Positions 33,967-46,260 are shown, numbered from the stretch's first letter. The stretch is DNA of 64,000 nt from Pachyseris speciosa (GCA_016490735.1 JAEMWC010001210.1:160001-224000); one strand, 5' to 3'. The notes: generated by a model from the sequence alone, not told the origin. Numbers and translations are program-made.

Positions 33967-36170
33967 CTAGATTAAATACAAATGGATGCAGTTATCCGTT
34001 TCGAATGTTTTCGTAAAGCGTCGAATTGTTCCTTTGGCTGCCATTAACTGATACAAATTGTCGCTTTTGGTGGCCTTTTCGGCCTTTTTCTTCTTACCAT
34101 CCCTTTGTCGCTAGTCTTACAACACACCTTGAATCAAACGACTGATTCGGAATGAAGCGTGAACATAGATACAGCTTAACGTGAGGTGGAATATTGTTAA
34201 AGAACGAGGTACTTACTACTGTCATTTCACAGAGGTTGAATATTCAAACAAACAGTTCTCTACGTTAGTATGGCCTACGTTGGGAAAACAAAATCTACAA
34301 GCTAAAAAGGTCTATTGCTTGTAACACTCGACAAAAGCGTCACAAATTTCACGACCACATCTCACCCAACCTACTCCCCTTCCTGTCAACATTGATGGGG
34401 AAGGAGGGGAAATAGGGAGCTAGCGTTTCAAGAATTGTGTCCGAGATTGTAGTTTCAGATGTTAGTAACTAACAAGAAAGCTATATTCTGGTCAGGGGGA
34501 TTAAAGTCAATAGACATCCAGTAATACACGAGTTGAAAACTACGCCTGTACTTAACGAATTCTTAACTCTTTTTGAAACGTTTCTTAGTCGGTCTTCCGA
34601 CGTACCAGCCAACCAATACCTCCATCGTGAGATGAGGGGATGGCGCGGGAGGAGCGGTTACAACCTGTTTATTCCTTTGTTATTACCACAAGTTTTCTTG
34701 TGAGAATTTGAAACAGCATTTACAAAGGAATTGATTTGTTTTGGATTGTCCGCTTAATATTGCTAAAGAGGTTGTCATAAATGACATTTAAGACTGGTTT
34801 CTCAGTAGATGTCATTCAACGATGAAAAGTTACTGAGTGAAAATCTTACCGTGATGTGCGCAAGCCCTGACTCCGTTGTCGGCAGTATTTTCCTCTTTAC
34901 GACATTTTTTAATTCATGATCAGTAATAGCAATTAACAAGTTAAGTGTGTATTTTGTTGAAAAAAATCTCAAAGTTTCTTTTGCTCTGATGCCAAATTAG
35001 ACATAAAGCTAGTTATCGAAAAGATAGTAACAAATTTGGCCATGCAAAAACGTTTTCTTTTGTTCTTCTTTGGGGAATTGTGGATTGTAGGAGGAAAGTC
35101 GGTTGGAAGAGGTGTATTACCATTTTTCTACATTTGAAAGTTAATCAACAACAACAACATAATAATGTAATTTGAAAACATGCGCAACCCTTTATTATAA
35201 ATTCTGTTACCCCCCCCCCCCCTACCCCCACCAACCACCTTTAATTTCTCACTTTTCGTCAACGTCAATTATCACCTTATCCGCACTTCACTGACTTACC
35301 TTCTTATGTTTTTCTCTGTGGCCCATCAAACATTCAATGTGAACGAATAGGTGATTGGTTGGGATGTTAGATTTGTTTTCCGGATCGAATTTCTCAATTT
35401 CGCGTGGAATGGATACTTCCGCTCGGGGGAGATGCACCCGAAAGAACCATAATACTTCAATACTTATTGCGCGCATATATCCTGAAATCAATGTAGAAGG
35501 AACTGTCACCCTCCAGTTCAATATGTATTTAACATAACATTATACCGATAGGCACCTTGTGAACCGAATGGTTTTCCTTTTTTGGCGAGCACTGAATTAA
35601 AAGCCATTTTTTTGTAAATTTGTTAGCTGTTTTTCCGTTGTTAATTCACATTTGCGTTCGGTAAGCGAAATGCGAGTTGAAATTGGATGCACCAAATTCT
35701 AGCCAAGAATCACAATGTTTTATTAAGATTGAAATGTTGTGGTTTTAAGTAACTTCTTGGCAGACGCCCCGAGTAAAGACCAACTTATTTTTTTAAGCCT
35801 CCTATCAGTCGGAATGGTATAAATGCTACTATTACTCTGCGTGTTATCCTGATGTTATTAATTTGAATCTAATTACCTTTGCTTCATTGAAATGTTTCGA
35901 CCATTTTGAGTTCATTTATTCAGTGAAACCATCCTCGGTGGCTCTCACCGGTTTCCAGCGCTTCGATGGATCATTACTACCAATCTTTATATGTTGTTAC
36001 CTTCATAGTGGTATCAAACAAATAAACAAGATAGTTATAATTTTTTCCACTTAACTTGTTAAAAATACGTATATGAATGATCATATCTTTATATGATTTT
36101 CATATATTCATTCTCACATAACTTGTTAAGGTAGCTATGAAATCGCTGCTAAGAATTTTTGTTAAATTTG
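33967..36170. other. Intron sequence, no gene recognised
   Basis: Includes a C run at about 35209-35222. Short reading frames (for example 35288-35537, 35863-36054) have no recognisable content. Confidence 0.45.
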
Positions 36171-36220
36171 CAAAACGTTGTATCTCAATACGCTTCAAAA
36201 CGTTGTATCTCAATACGCTT
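36171..36220. repeat. 25-base tandem duplication
   Basis: CAAAACGTTGTATCTCAATA-CGCTT occurs twice head to tail. Confidence 0.8.
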
Positions 36221-36324
36221 ATAGCTTTTCTACAGTGAGCTCGTGTTTTAGTTTTTGTGGCTTAAAGCTAGAATTATTGGTATTTCTCAAGGCTCTAGTG
36301 AACGTATTAAGTGGAAAATGTTTT

Positions 36325-37075
36325 TCATAACTTCACTTGTTCACCAACGATTGGCATGTAATCGCCAAGGGTTGGACGGTTCTTAGTTCTAGGTAACTCA
36401 AGTAATAAAGAGTCGTTTGACCTAAGAGAGTATCTGGATTGCTTTTTAATGCTAATTAAATCAATCAGATAATTAGGAGCTAGACCATATAAACACTTAA
36501 ATGTCAAAAGCAGAATCTTAATCTTTATACGGTAACTAATCGGGAGCCAATGAAAGTGAAAAAGCAACGGGGTAACATAACAGAATCTTGGTGTTCCTGT
36601 GACCAACCGAGCTGCGGCATTCTGTATCCGTTGGAGTTTCATGATATGTGAATTCGGGAGGCCATATAAAAGGCTGTTACAATAATCTATGCTACTGGTT
36701 ATAAAAGCTTGAACTAATGATTCGGTGACTGGACGACTTAAATATTTCCTAATTCTACGTATGTTACAAAAGATAATAGAAAGCAGATGAGCAAGTTCTG
36801 TTAATATGACTCAGCATACTCATTTTCGAATCAAGCCAGTTTCCTAAGTTTCGAACTTCACATGATAAAGCAATTTGGGAGTCGCCAACCGATAAAATAC
36901 TGACGTTAATGACTTTCTGAAGTCGTTGTCGCGTTCCAATCAGAACACAATCTGTCTTATCCGAATTCAGTTTTGACTTATTCGTATGCATCCACTGACT
37001 GACATCAGCAATACATGATTCCATGGCAGTTAAGGCAGCGGTTTCCTCCAAATCATTTCCTGGTCTAAACGCGAT
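36325..37075 (-). pseudogene. Non-LTR retrotransposon (CR1/Rex-like) reverse-transcriptase fragment
   Basis: From about 37051 on the minus strand, one frame reads CIADVSQWMHTNKSKLNSDK, TDCVLIGTRQRLQKV and VRNLGNWLDSKMSMLSHIN. In the continuation at 36642-36325, KLQRIQNAAARLVTG, FHWLPISYRIKIKILLLTFK and CLYGLAPNYLIDL follow. These are the familiar post-core segments of CR1/L2/Rex-type LINEs (KLNxDKTExLLIG, LHWLPVxxRIxFKILLLTFK, GLAPxYL). The piece is in two frames, 5' truncated before the YADD core and without a recognisable 3' tail. Confidence 0.85.
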
Positions 37076-37263
37076 GTACAGAGTACTTCACACCATGATT
37101 TGGAGTCATGAGAAAGTCTAACTCCTACTTCAGACGAACCTTTCTAATTTTGGCGGCAGTCATGATGAGCTGGTTCTTTACCTTTTGACTGAGCAGTTTC
37201 AGAGATACGACAGAATTTATCAGCACAAGAGTAGTCCAGGACTTTTTGGGATTTGGAGCCCTT

Positions 37264-37267
37264 GATG

Positions 37268-37336
<69 letters not shown>
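37264..37336. repeat. (GATA)n microsatellite, probable tail of the LINE at 37337-38270
   Basis: About 17 GATA units. On the minus strand it follows GGGCCATTATTATC and is the 3' tetranucleotide tail of the neighbouring LINE, read as (TATC)n. Confidence 0.8.
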
Positions 37337-37338
<2 letters not shown>

Positions 37339-38270
37339 ATGGCCCTCCTACAATAAAAGTAATAAAACGTATCGATTAATTAATTAACTACCTATATAAT
37401 CTACCAACTAAACTTACATAATGAACTACTAGTAATACAGTATTGATTAGTTGACTGCTAATGAAACTAAAAGGTTTTACAAATTTTAAAATGATCAAGA
37501 AAGGAATTCCTACTACTGTAAAGTTTAAATAAGTAATTTTTAAAATTAGTATGGAAGAGTGACTCAAGTTTGGGATCAAGAGCGTTCCACAAACGGCAAG
37601 CGCTCGAGTGAAACGTTCTGAGGCCAGAATTCCTTTTACAAGCTGGTGTTGTTATATTGTTATTGGAAGCGGATCTCGTGTTATAATTATGGGTGTTACT
37701 TATATGTTCAATATATTTATTAAAATAAGCCGGGCAATGTCCCTGATTTATTTTATGAAGCATATAAAGCTTCCTAATACATATATCGTCTATAGGCAAC
37801 CAATCTCATTTGTTAAAAAGCTTGACTGAGTTTTCGTGAGTATCAGCATCTAAAATTAGCCTAGCACATCGTTTCTGTAGTCGTAAAACTCTTTGAAGAT
37901 TACCAAAGGTACATTTACCCCAGACCGTACAACAATACTCTAGTGTTGGCTTGATGAGGGCATTATATAACATTTTCCTGCAAGCGAAGGTTAAATAGAC
38001 CTTTGCTCTTTTAAGACATATTCTACAGTTTAATTTTTTAATCAGATAGTCAATGTGTAAGTTCCATGAAAGGTTTGAGTCAATGACAACTCCGAGCAGC
38101 TTTTCTCTTGCCGCTTCCTCTAATTTGATGTTATCGATATAAATTTCCATTGTAGTCTCGCTGCTATTGATTAGCTTTTGAACAGAACCAACTAGCAGGT
38201 TGATTGCTCTTTGTTTTGTCAGCGAATCGTTGGTCCTCTCACGTTTTAACCATTGCATATCATATAGAAT
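37337..38270 (-). pseudogene. Non-LTR retrotransposon, 5'-truncated reverse-transcriptase C-terminus
   Basis: The minus-strand frame from 38258 reads RAINLLVGSVQKLINSSET, LLGVVIDSNLSWNLHIDYL, RKMLYNALIKPTLEYCCTVW and LQKRCARLILDADTHENSV. In a shifted frame (37799-37467), KLYMLHKINQGHCPAYFNKY, NYNTRSASNNN and RTFHSSACRLWNALDP follow. This is the C-terminal region of a CR1/Jockey-group LINE. At least one frameshift separates the two parts. The 3' end joins the GATA/TATC tail. It lies head to tail with the fragment at 36325-37075, which is a different LINE family. Confidence 0.85.
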
Positions 38271-38292
38271 AGCGAGATGTACTGCACAATTA

Positions 38293-38556
38293 GGATCAGG
38301 GGTCTTCCCATAAGAATTTTAATATAAATTTCATTTTCCGTAGCCATTCTGCAGGAATTAGTAGCAACCTCCTCAATAGCAACAGCAATTTCACTCTCGC
38401 GTCTATTGAACGGGCTCCGAATTAACATGGGGACACTTAATGTGGTGGAAAAGCTGTTGACATGTGTATATCCTATACCGCTGTCAGTGGCGACCAAGAT
38501 CGACTTGCGTATTAATTTTATAGGCGCCAGGAACTCTTTTGCAATTGTGGAGCAGT
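38293..38556 (-). CDS. Unidentified candidate exon
   Basis: On the minus strand a strong acceptor (TTTTTTTTCTTCCAG) ends at 38557. It is followed by an open frame of about 88 residues: CSTIAKEFLAPIKLIRKSIL, VATDSGIGYTHVNSFSTTLS, VPMLIRSPFNRRESEIAVAI and EEVATNSCRMATENEIYIKI. Amino-acid composition is protein-like, with alternating hydrophobic and charged residues and no low complexity. I do not recognise the family. No donor is obvious, and the LINE fragment at 38270 begins right after it, so the exon may have been cut by that insertion. It could also be part of an unknown transposon or a chance frame. Confidence 0.3.
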
Positions 38557-38599
38557 CTGGAAGAAAAAAAATCATTTTTGCTGCCACATTTATGGTATG

Positions 38600-40116
38600 C
38601 GACAGAAATAAGCTTGCGCATCCCTCCTTTATTTCTGTGTCTTCGTAAGTAATACAAAGGGGCCCTTGGAAGAATGGATAGGACCGAAAATTAAATTATT
38701 CACCTTTTCAAACCATTTTTGAATAGTTTGCTAGAGGCAATTTAATACTATTGTACAAAGCATGTTGGCATATTTTACCAGATTTGCAGTGCTGAAATGC
38801 TCACATGATTTTAAAGAGAAAGTTAAAAGAAACCCAGATCAGTAATTCTGTATCCAGACAGTTCTGTGGGCTTGATGTCACTGATTGAATCAAGAAGCTG
38901 GTGAAATAAAGTTTTCCCGTCCCTCTGAAGTTTTTTTATTTACACATAACCAAAGAAGGGCTGCAAATAATTTTCCCAATTCCCACAGTTTGCGCTGACC
39001 ATTTCTCCATCAGCATGGTTGGTTTTTGTGAAGAATGCGCGGTTCAGCCGATGTGTTGTTCTCCTTGTTTTCGGTTTGGGGAAATAAACGGCGTTTGTAA
39101 AGTTCAGCCCTGACTTCTTCAGTCTTTGCCTTGCGCTTCGAGGCTTTCACCGTCCGCGTGGAATAAAATTGATGTTTTTTGCCGCTGTGACTGTGGAGTT
39201 TGTTTGCTGTTCTCGTCCGTTTCTGCGCAGTACGCGGTTCTTGAAAGCAAAGTCGAAGGCAGGATAGTGGAAGACTGAAAACGAAATAATTATTGCGGCT
39301 CTCTTGGCAACAGTTTATAGTCACGCTATCAGTTCGACGCGACTCGGAACGTTATTGGTACATTGTAATTTTCAAGCTTATTTTCACACTTTCTTTTCAA
39401 ACGTATACACAGGTGAACGCATCTTAAATACCTCATTTTTCCATTTCGTGGTTTCAGTAGCCGACAAAAAACAGACAGAATTTTTTTGCCCGCCATGTTT
39501 GTCTATCTAATTTAAAACCCGTGCCATCACGCTAATTACCGTTAACCGCGCGGAAACTGTGTCACCTTAAGTGACTTAAAATCCCCATCGGTTTTCAACG
39601 ACACGGTTTTGTCTTCAGTCGTGATATATATTGAACGGATATCTTAAACTTGATTTCCGGGGCTAGGATGAGTTCTAGTGTACAGAGAAAATCAGAGGCG
39701 TGCGAAATGGGTTTTTGTTAATTCTCAATCAGGGCCCCTGATTACTGGAGCCAGGATGAGTTCTAGTCTACGAAGAATTAAGAGGCGTGCGTGTTTTTTG
39801 GAAAATCTTAATCAGAGCCCGTTTGTTCGAAAGCCGAGAACTTAATTCAGGGTTCGCGTAAACGTTATTTTTTTTTCTCTTTTCACTTTTGGATAAAAGT
39901 TTCTTTTGCTGATTTTTGCTTTTCAGGATTTACGTGCCCTGATATAAAATTTTGCAGAACATCATTGTAGTTACTGTTCAATCATGGAGTTGGGTTAATC
40001 GGTTTTCGAACAATAATGTGGCTTTTATTAGTTGGTGCGCTTTAGTAAATAAAGAAGCTTTGGATGAGAAAATGTTGGCCTTTCTAACACCATGTTAACT
40101 GATTGATTGTTCGTAG
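38600..40116. other. Intron sequence before LRR exon 4
   Basis: A minus-strand frame at 39010-39324 (104 residues, rich in K, R and E: TVKASKRKAKTEEVRAELYK, RRLFPQTENKENN) is protein-like but unrecognised. A repeated phrase GATGAGTTCTAGT...GAGGCGTGCG occurs at about 39668 and 39755. Nothing else was identified. Confidence 0.4.
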
Positions 40117-40188
40117 GTACCTCAAAAACAACGAGCTGAAGGACCTACCTCAAGGAATCTTTGATCAGAATACTAACCTGGAATGGCT
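40117..40188 (+). CDS. Single leucine-rich-repeat exon 4
   Basis: A 72-base exon after GATTGTTCGTAG and before GTAAGTG, phase 2-2, again with G...CT ends. The frame reads YLKNNELKDLPQGIFD then QNTNLEWL, a complete 24-residue LRR with the LPxGIFD core. It is more diverged from exons 1 and 3 than they are from each other. It shares the ending LEWL with exon 2, which hints at a shared origin for those two. Introns on each side are about 14 and 19 kb. Confidence 0.85.
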
Positions 40189-40910
40189 GTAAGTGCAACT
40201 CTTATTCTTTTGTGTTATAATTCAGCACTGTTCCTAAATTGACTTTAAAGTGAAGAGACGATGGAGACGGAAGAACACTATCTATAAATAAAAACTGGCC
40301 TTTACTGTGAACTAAAGATTTCATTAGATAATAAAAGTAAGTTACGCAGTTTTATCACGTGACCGTCTTTGTAACTGCTTTAACATTGCTATTATAAAAA
40401 TATTTACCCTTCGGAAACAACAGGCACCATTCTAGCTGTTGTGAGTTGTTATTTATAGTTCGCGCTTACGCAGAAACGCCAGAAGTGCCTTTTGCGGATG
40501 AAATACGACGACGAAACATGAAGCCCATTTTAAACCTCGGGCTTTTTACTAGCCCGAGTAATGAGTGACTATACCAGTGTGATTTTTTTGTGTCCGCAAG
40601 GTGATACGGAATGTGGGCGATAACTCGACTTTCTTTTTATACACGACTGCGTCTTTATCCTTGGCATTTTCCCACTCTAGTTGCAGATGGTAACATTTTA
40701 ACCGCCCTTGACAGTCGAAAAGTCCTTGTAAACATGGAATCCTCTAATCCAGGAAGTAATTTTCAGATAAATTACCGAAAAGTTTCTTTAGTCTCAACTC
40801 ATTACAGTTACATTTACCGTCAAGAAATTAAGCAACATTTTGTCTCCGTAAAAATGTCTGCTTTAGCCTTTGTATCGATAAAATATCAGTCCGCGACGTT
40901 TTAATTTCTG
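40189..40910. other. Intron sequence, no gene recognised
   Basis: Nothing recognisable was found. A 97-residue frame at 40611-40904 has no known motif. Confidence 0.45.
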
Positions 40911-40914
40911 CCAG

Positions 40915-40996
40915 CCCTCTTATTACGGACACCTGGGATAATGCGGACACTTTGTCATGTCACCCCTTGGTGTCCGTATTAACGGGGTTCCACTGT
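40915..40996. mobile_element. Terminal part of a pogo/Tigger-like or Tc1-type element
   Basis: ATTACGGACACC is mirrored by GGTGTCCGTATTAACGGGGT-TCCACTG, which abuts TA at 40995-40996. TTCCACTG|TA with GTCCG repeats resembles the termini of pogo-like elements. Related phrases occur at about 42006-42155 (TGTCCGTATTAAG, GAGTGTCCGTGGAGCGGGG). No transposase was found. Confidence 0.4.
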
Positions 40997-41535
40997 ATAA
41001 CCACTTTGAAGTCTGAACGACTGATATGCTGAGAGAAGTGTCTATACGAATGTTTGCAAGTTCAACAGCGAGAAGAATACTTTTAACATGATCAAGCTGA
41101 ACTCCATATGTTTTGAATTAGACTGCCGTGTTTCCCCCTCACGGCTCCATACTAATCTAAGTTTGAGTGGTACATTGAATAACTCAAGTACGGTATATCA
41201 TACACCCCCGGTAGTTTACTTACTATTTTTCCACAATATCTCAATTTCTGGACATTAGTTTTTGAATGATAAGCGATTTTAGTTTTTACTTGCGTGAAGT
41301 GATACTGACCGCAAATACCTTACTCTCTTTCTTATGTTTCAAATGACGTATTTGTAAACAGATTATTTTTTCTCCACACATTTCACCGAGACACCAACGT
41401 CTATGCGAAAAAATCGTGCATCGTTTGATAAACGTTTCCTTTCTCAAACACTTAGCAGAAATATTCATCGAAGCGAAAGCAAGTGTGCTTAGTTTTTTTG
41501 CAATAAATAACCTATTTTTACCTCATTAGCTATGC

Positions 41536-41614
41536 TGAACCTCAGTGGTCTAGAGGTCATTGTTACTGTCCCTAATGTAAACAACCCGGGTTCAACTTCT
41601 ACTAGTGGCACCTA
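41536..41614 (+). pseudogene. tRNA-like sequence (pseudo-tRNA or SINE head)
   Basis: CTCAGTGGTCTAGAGGTCAT resembles an A-box region and CCCGGGTTCAACTTC a B box about 45 bases later. The acceptor and anticodon arms do not pair well, so this is not a functional tRNA. More likely it is a tRNA-derived SINE head or pseudogene. Confidence 0.4.
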
Positions 41615-42298
41615 TGGCGGGCTTTTTTCTTCTTCTTTTATAAATAATTTTTACAAGTGTTATTATTATTGTTCTCAATGGTTGAGCTGTAAAGCAATTT
41701 TGTAATTTTAAAGGGAGATGCGGTTGATCTGATAAGGGTCTACGGATTTACACTGCAAAGAAATAGACTCCAACACTAGCTAAGCGCAATGCGTCTGATA
41801 TAAGAAAGACAGACTTCTCTCTATTCTTTTGTTTAGCGCTAAATTAGGGATACAATACTGTTTTTTGCAAGCCCGAGTTTAGGCTAATTGTAGCCTCTTG
41901 TTTTATTTCAAAGGCTACCAACCGAGGATCAGTAGATATACATATGTGAAAGTAAAACACCACAGTACAAGTATCAAATACTGAAATTGACAGTGCGCAG
42001 ATAACCAGTGTCCGTAAAGCGTTTGTCACTCGGGACCGATGTCCGTATTAAGCTTGTTAATTTTATAGAAAATATGTGAGATTTTCGTCGGGACAAACGA
42101 GACTGTAAGTAATATCCAAGCGTCCGTATCAAGCGAGTGTCCGTGGAGCGGGGCTCCTTTGTAATAAGATAAAATTCCAATCCAAGTAAAAAACTTAGGG
42201 AGACAAAATAGCCAAGAGAAACCCAGGGACCAGACAATCAGTTGTATAACCACCAAGTGAGTGTTCGCAATACTAACAGGAATTGTTTTACTGAGTAA

Positions 42299-42668
42299 GG
42301 GGGTGATTACATGGCGAATTTCAGCCCGGTGGAGCGGGCTGAAATACTGTTGCGATTACATTACAAATTTCAGCCCGGGATGAAATCTTGCAGCCGTCTT
42401 GTTGCCTAGAAAACATCTTCACTGCTCATGCTCACGTTGCCTTTTCAGCCCGGGCTGAAATTCCATTTCGATTACATGGACTTTTTGCGGATTTTTCAGC
42501 CCGTTTGCCCGGGCTTAAAATCTTAGCCCGGTTTCACAATCGGGCTAGGATTTTCAGCCTGGGCTAAAACCTTCTCCATGTAATCGCCACTTTCATTTCA
42601 AGAGGGTTTCTTTCAGAAACAGGGCTGAAATCTCAGCTCAGGCTGAAATTCGCCATGTAATCACCACC
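42299..42668. mobile_element. Harbinger-like MITE with TAA target duplication
   Basis: The termini GGGGGTGATTACATGGCGAA and the inverse of TTCGCCATGTAATCACCACC match at all but one position and continue into TTTCAGCC. TAA is on both sides (42296-42298, 42669-42671). The interior has many TTTCAGCCCGGGCTGAAA-like palindromes. No transposase is seen. Confidence 0.8.
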
Positions 42669-42820
42669 TAACCATAGTAAGCGAATAATTAACCACATAT
42701 CAAGATGGCGTATAACGGTTCAACGGCTTTCAGTAGGCCTTATTCAAGAAGCCCACTCTCTTTGAACCTGCGTAAGTAGAAATGGCAAAGGAATCATGTC
42801 ATTGTACTATCATGGGATAA

Positions 42821-43151
42821 TGCACATGTCATCAGCTTCTCCGTGGGGTCGACCCCGGGCCTACTAGGGAGATATGTGGGGGAATGCTAGGAGATGAATG
42901 GGATTCTTTGCCCGAGGGTAGGGGAAAATCTTAGATCAAAGATTAGGGGGTGGGGAATTCACAAGTTTTAAAAGGATGTCACGGGGATTTTCAGGTGAGA
43001 GACACCTTACCCAGGGGACTTTGTCTTCAGAGGTTCCCCGACCCCTCGGGGAAATTCTCAAGTTTGCTTGACTGATTTTACAATCCCCCTGGTTGGCCCG
43101 GGGGTCGACTCCACGGGGGTCGACCCCACGGGGAAGTCGATGACATGTGCA
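42821..43151. mobile_element. Harbinger-like MITE (GTCGACCCC family), copy 2, inverted
   Basis: The termini TGCACATGTCATCAGCTTCT and GGGAAGTCGATGACATGTGCA are inverted repeats, with TAA on both sides (42818-42820, 43152-43154). It is the same family as 27986-28313 but in opposite orientation. Near the right end GGGGTCGACTCCACGG is partly duplicated. Confidence 0.8.
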
Positions 43152-44285
43152 TAAATGTTGCTGTTTATTAAGTTAACTAACAGGCTGTCTATGTATAAAC
43201 CACCCACTCAATCTCGCATCAAAAATATTTTCGCCTGATACTCTGGTAACTAAAAGACGTAGAATTAGAATAAAAACAGAATTGGTTCGAATCGGTGGAG
43301 TTAGGAACCATCAAATATTTCGTCTGGTCAGCGCCTATCGCAACATTTACGAAAAGCATAAAATTGGCATTTTTCGTTGCGCTGTGAAATATTTGATTCG
43401 TATCATCCAGTAATGAATCTTACGTCAATTCACTTATTAACGTTTGCATTTTTGCGAGAAACTAACAGATTTTCTCTTGATTTACGTTTCAAGACGAAGT
43501 CAAGCATATTACTAAACACTATTAATCGCTGTCGAACGATGGCCTGAAATGGCCTTGCTTCAAGGGCTAGTTTTGAAAGTTTGGGACCTCGTTGAACACT
43601 CTAGTCTACATAGCCGAAAAGTATAGTCCTTCCTCGGCGAAAATATGCAAAAAGCCTTGTGCATTTTCAGTATTTCTAAAGTTATGGCCGTTTGTAACAA
43701 CACATGTACGAGCAGTTGCGACTTTGACGCCTACAACAAAATCGACATATCTCGGGCAGATTTTATCATAAGTACAGCTTACCTGCTTCGCAAATTGGGT
43801 TTATTTCCACCTTTAGCCATTTCTCAAGATTTTCAACCACTGAATCGAACGGCAGTTGCAGTATTAAAATAGGTGGTTATTGCTCTGAGTTTCTTGTCAG
43901 CGAACCTGAATCTCGATTCCACGGCCACATTTTGTGATAAATATTCCATCGAAACATCTTTTTAGAGCTGAGTTTCTTTGCGAATCAGTCAATGAACTAT
44001 CCAAATCTCGTATTAAGAAACTGTCGGCACACTTTACATCGTTGGAACACAAAGGGTTTACTGAAACGAGGCAATCCAGAATTCAGAACCCAAAAATGAA
44101 ATCCAGGAATCCAGAGTCTAGAACCTGAAGAAAGGAAATCAGAAAGAGCTCACATAGAGGAGAATATTTGAAACCAAATTAATGTTTCTGCAAATGATCG
44201 AACTCTTTACCAACCTCAACAAATCTCTTTGAAGATGATATTGAAAATTGGCGCCAAAATGTTCCTGTTTATTTTTTGTATATAT

Positions 44286-44510
44286 GACTAAAGGGGTTAG
44301 TTTCTGATGGATCTGTAGTGCTGCGTCGGTGTGGGAGTGAAACACGAAAATTTGGTTTATCAACGGAGTTGACAGTGTAAATTGACCACCGTAAAGGGAT
44401 TCAAAAAGCTGACATTTCGAGCGTTATTCCGCTCGAAACGTCACTGAGCTTTTTGAATCCCTTTACGGTGGTCAGTTTTCATCATCTCCGTTGATAAACC
44501 AAATTTTTAT
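44286..44510. mobile_element. Penelope-derived fold-back insertion, second copy
   Basis: It shares GGGAGTGAAACACGAAAATT, TGGTTTATCAACGGAGTTGA and GACCACCGTAAAGGGATTC with the unit at 26720-26985 and has the same mirrored right arm, ending CCAAATTTTTAT. Near-identical TTTTGTATATA and TTTTGTTTATA flank it. The hammerhead-like GACGAAGGGC segment is lost here; only GCTCGAAACGTC remains. Confidence 0.6.
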
Positions 44511-44899
44511 GTTTTGTTTATAGCCGGTGTTATGTTACATCTTGTATGAAACACGTAATTTTGTTTATTTGTTTATCGTTTTCGATTTTCCTCCTCTAAG
44601 AGCAAAAGCACTAGACACTTGAGGCTTAGTCACGTGCACGGTATAATGAATATGGAGAGTAGGTGGCTTGACGTATCAGTACAAAAATTACAGTTTGTGG
44701 CAATGTCAAGAGAAAAACGAAAGCGTGCAACAATGTGTGCAATGTCACTGCGTGTCCTTATTGACAGAGTTAAAGCAAAATTATATTGAAAATGCTGACC
44801 AACTGAAGACGAGTTTCGCCATTGGTAGACGCCCAATTAGTGCCCCATGTATATACAGGCATTGCACTAAATAGAGAATATATTCAGTATATTGTCTCA

Positions 44900-45785
44900 T
44901 TTGTTAATACCCTTAGAGAATAGAATTCTAGTTTCATTATCTACCAGCGGATACAAATGGGACATCGCTTAAAGACATGCTAGTTAAAGCAAAAACTGTA
45001 AAGTGCTACTATGATGAAATCCACATCTTTCCTATCTAAACCGTTTTAAAATATAAACAACTAGTCTGTACTAGAAGAAGAATGCTGTTTACTATTTTCA
45101 AATATATCTTTTTGTTCCAGAGTTATTCAAGTTTTTACAATATGCAAATTAGCAAAGTGTTGACGTCACATACTCAACCGATTTTCGATCAAATATGACG
45201 AAAAAGGATATCTCAACCAATTTGTATCAAAAATGCTTGATTCTTTTCAGTAACAGTCTACTAGATGTGTTTCACAATATGAGCTTACCAGTATTGTTAC
45301 TATGGCAACATACTTTGTTCCAGTCCTCCCTAATATTAAGGGCTTTGCTGGCCACCTTTAGAATACTATTTGGATATTTTCCAATGGTGCCTCATTTTCA
45401 TGATCTAGCAAGCATGTAAATATATGTCAGGTAGAGGTCCCGACCTTCGAGCTGAAAATCACTAAATTATTGAAATCAGGTCAGTTGGGGGGACTGGAAA
45501 AGAATGAGTTGCCATGGGAACCGAACTTTTTACAGCCGTAGGTGTGTTGCCTTTAGAACTATCAGCCTATCAAGTTTCAATGGTCTCTGCTGAAAATTTA
45601 CCAAGCTAGCTCTATTTATATACTTGCCGATGATGTTATAGTGGGTTGATACTATGACGTTATAAGTGATCTCATTTGCATATTTTACACATTTTTTAAA
45701 CTTAAATATCTCCGGAACCAATGCAGATAATTACAAACGAAAAAAGGGTGTTTTTAATCATTCCTGAAATTCTATGTGATCAACT

Positions 45786-45824
<39 letters not shown>

Positions 45825-46260
45825 ATAAAGGCTTTCGGAAACACATTGTAAACACAACAGAAGTCACGTTGGTCTGTCAATTCCTTCTTTTACGTGCATG
45901 AAAATTAAAACAAAAACGATTTGCCCCGAAAGTTGTCTTTGCTCTGGAAGTCAATTCAAACATCCGAATTAAACCAAGAAATGTTATAGTCTGCGGGGTA
46001 TATTTAAAAGTTAAGTGGTTAATTTACCAGACAACACTGACAATTTGCATGTCAATTTGTATAATAAACCTGGTCAATAAAAAGGGTAAAACGTTCAAGT
46101 AACATATCCGATCAATTTTAGTCAGTTAAAGAATGCTGGAAACTACCCTCTGAAGGCTGGAAATACTATTTCATGGATCATATATTTCAAAATCTCCCGC
46201 GGAAACAAGCCCCAGACACCCTCAGAAACTCGCGCCTTAGGTGCTCGTGATATGCACCCC
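44900..46260. other. Interior of large inverted repeat, noncoding
   Basis: Sequence such as AACTTAAATATCTCCGGAAC and CATTTGCATATTTTACACAT looks like a dispersed noncoding repeat, recalled only as a type common in corals. No gene is supported. A short C run is at about 46261-46271. Confidence 0.35.

Noticed and set aside
36764..38258. One continuous LINE from 36.3 to 38.3 kb
   Set aside because: The two parts repeat the same C-terminal RT region in different families, and the TATC tail of the second lies between them, so they are two insertions.
41536..41614. Functional tRNA gene
   Set aside because: A- and B-box-like parts are present but acceptor and anticodon stems do not pair.
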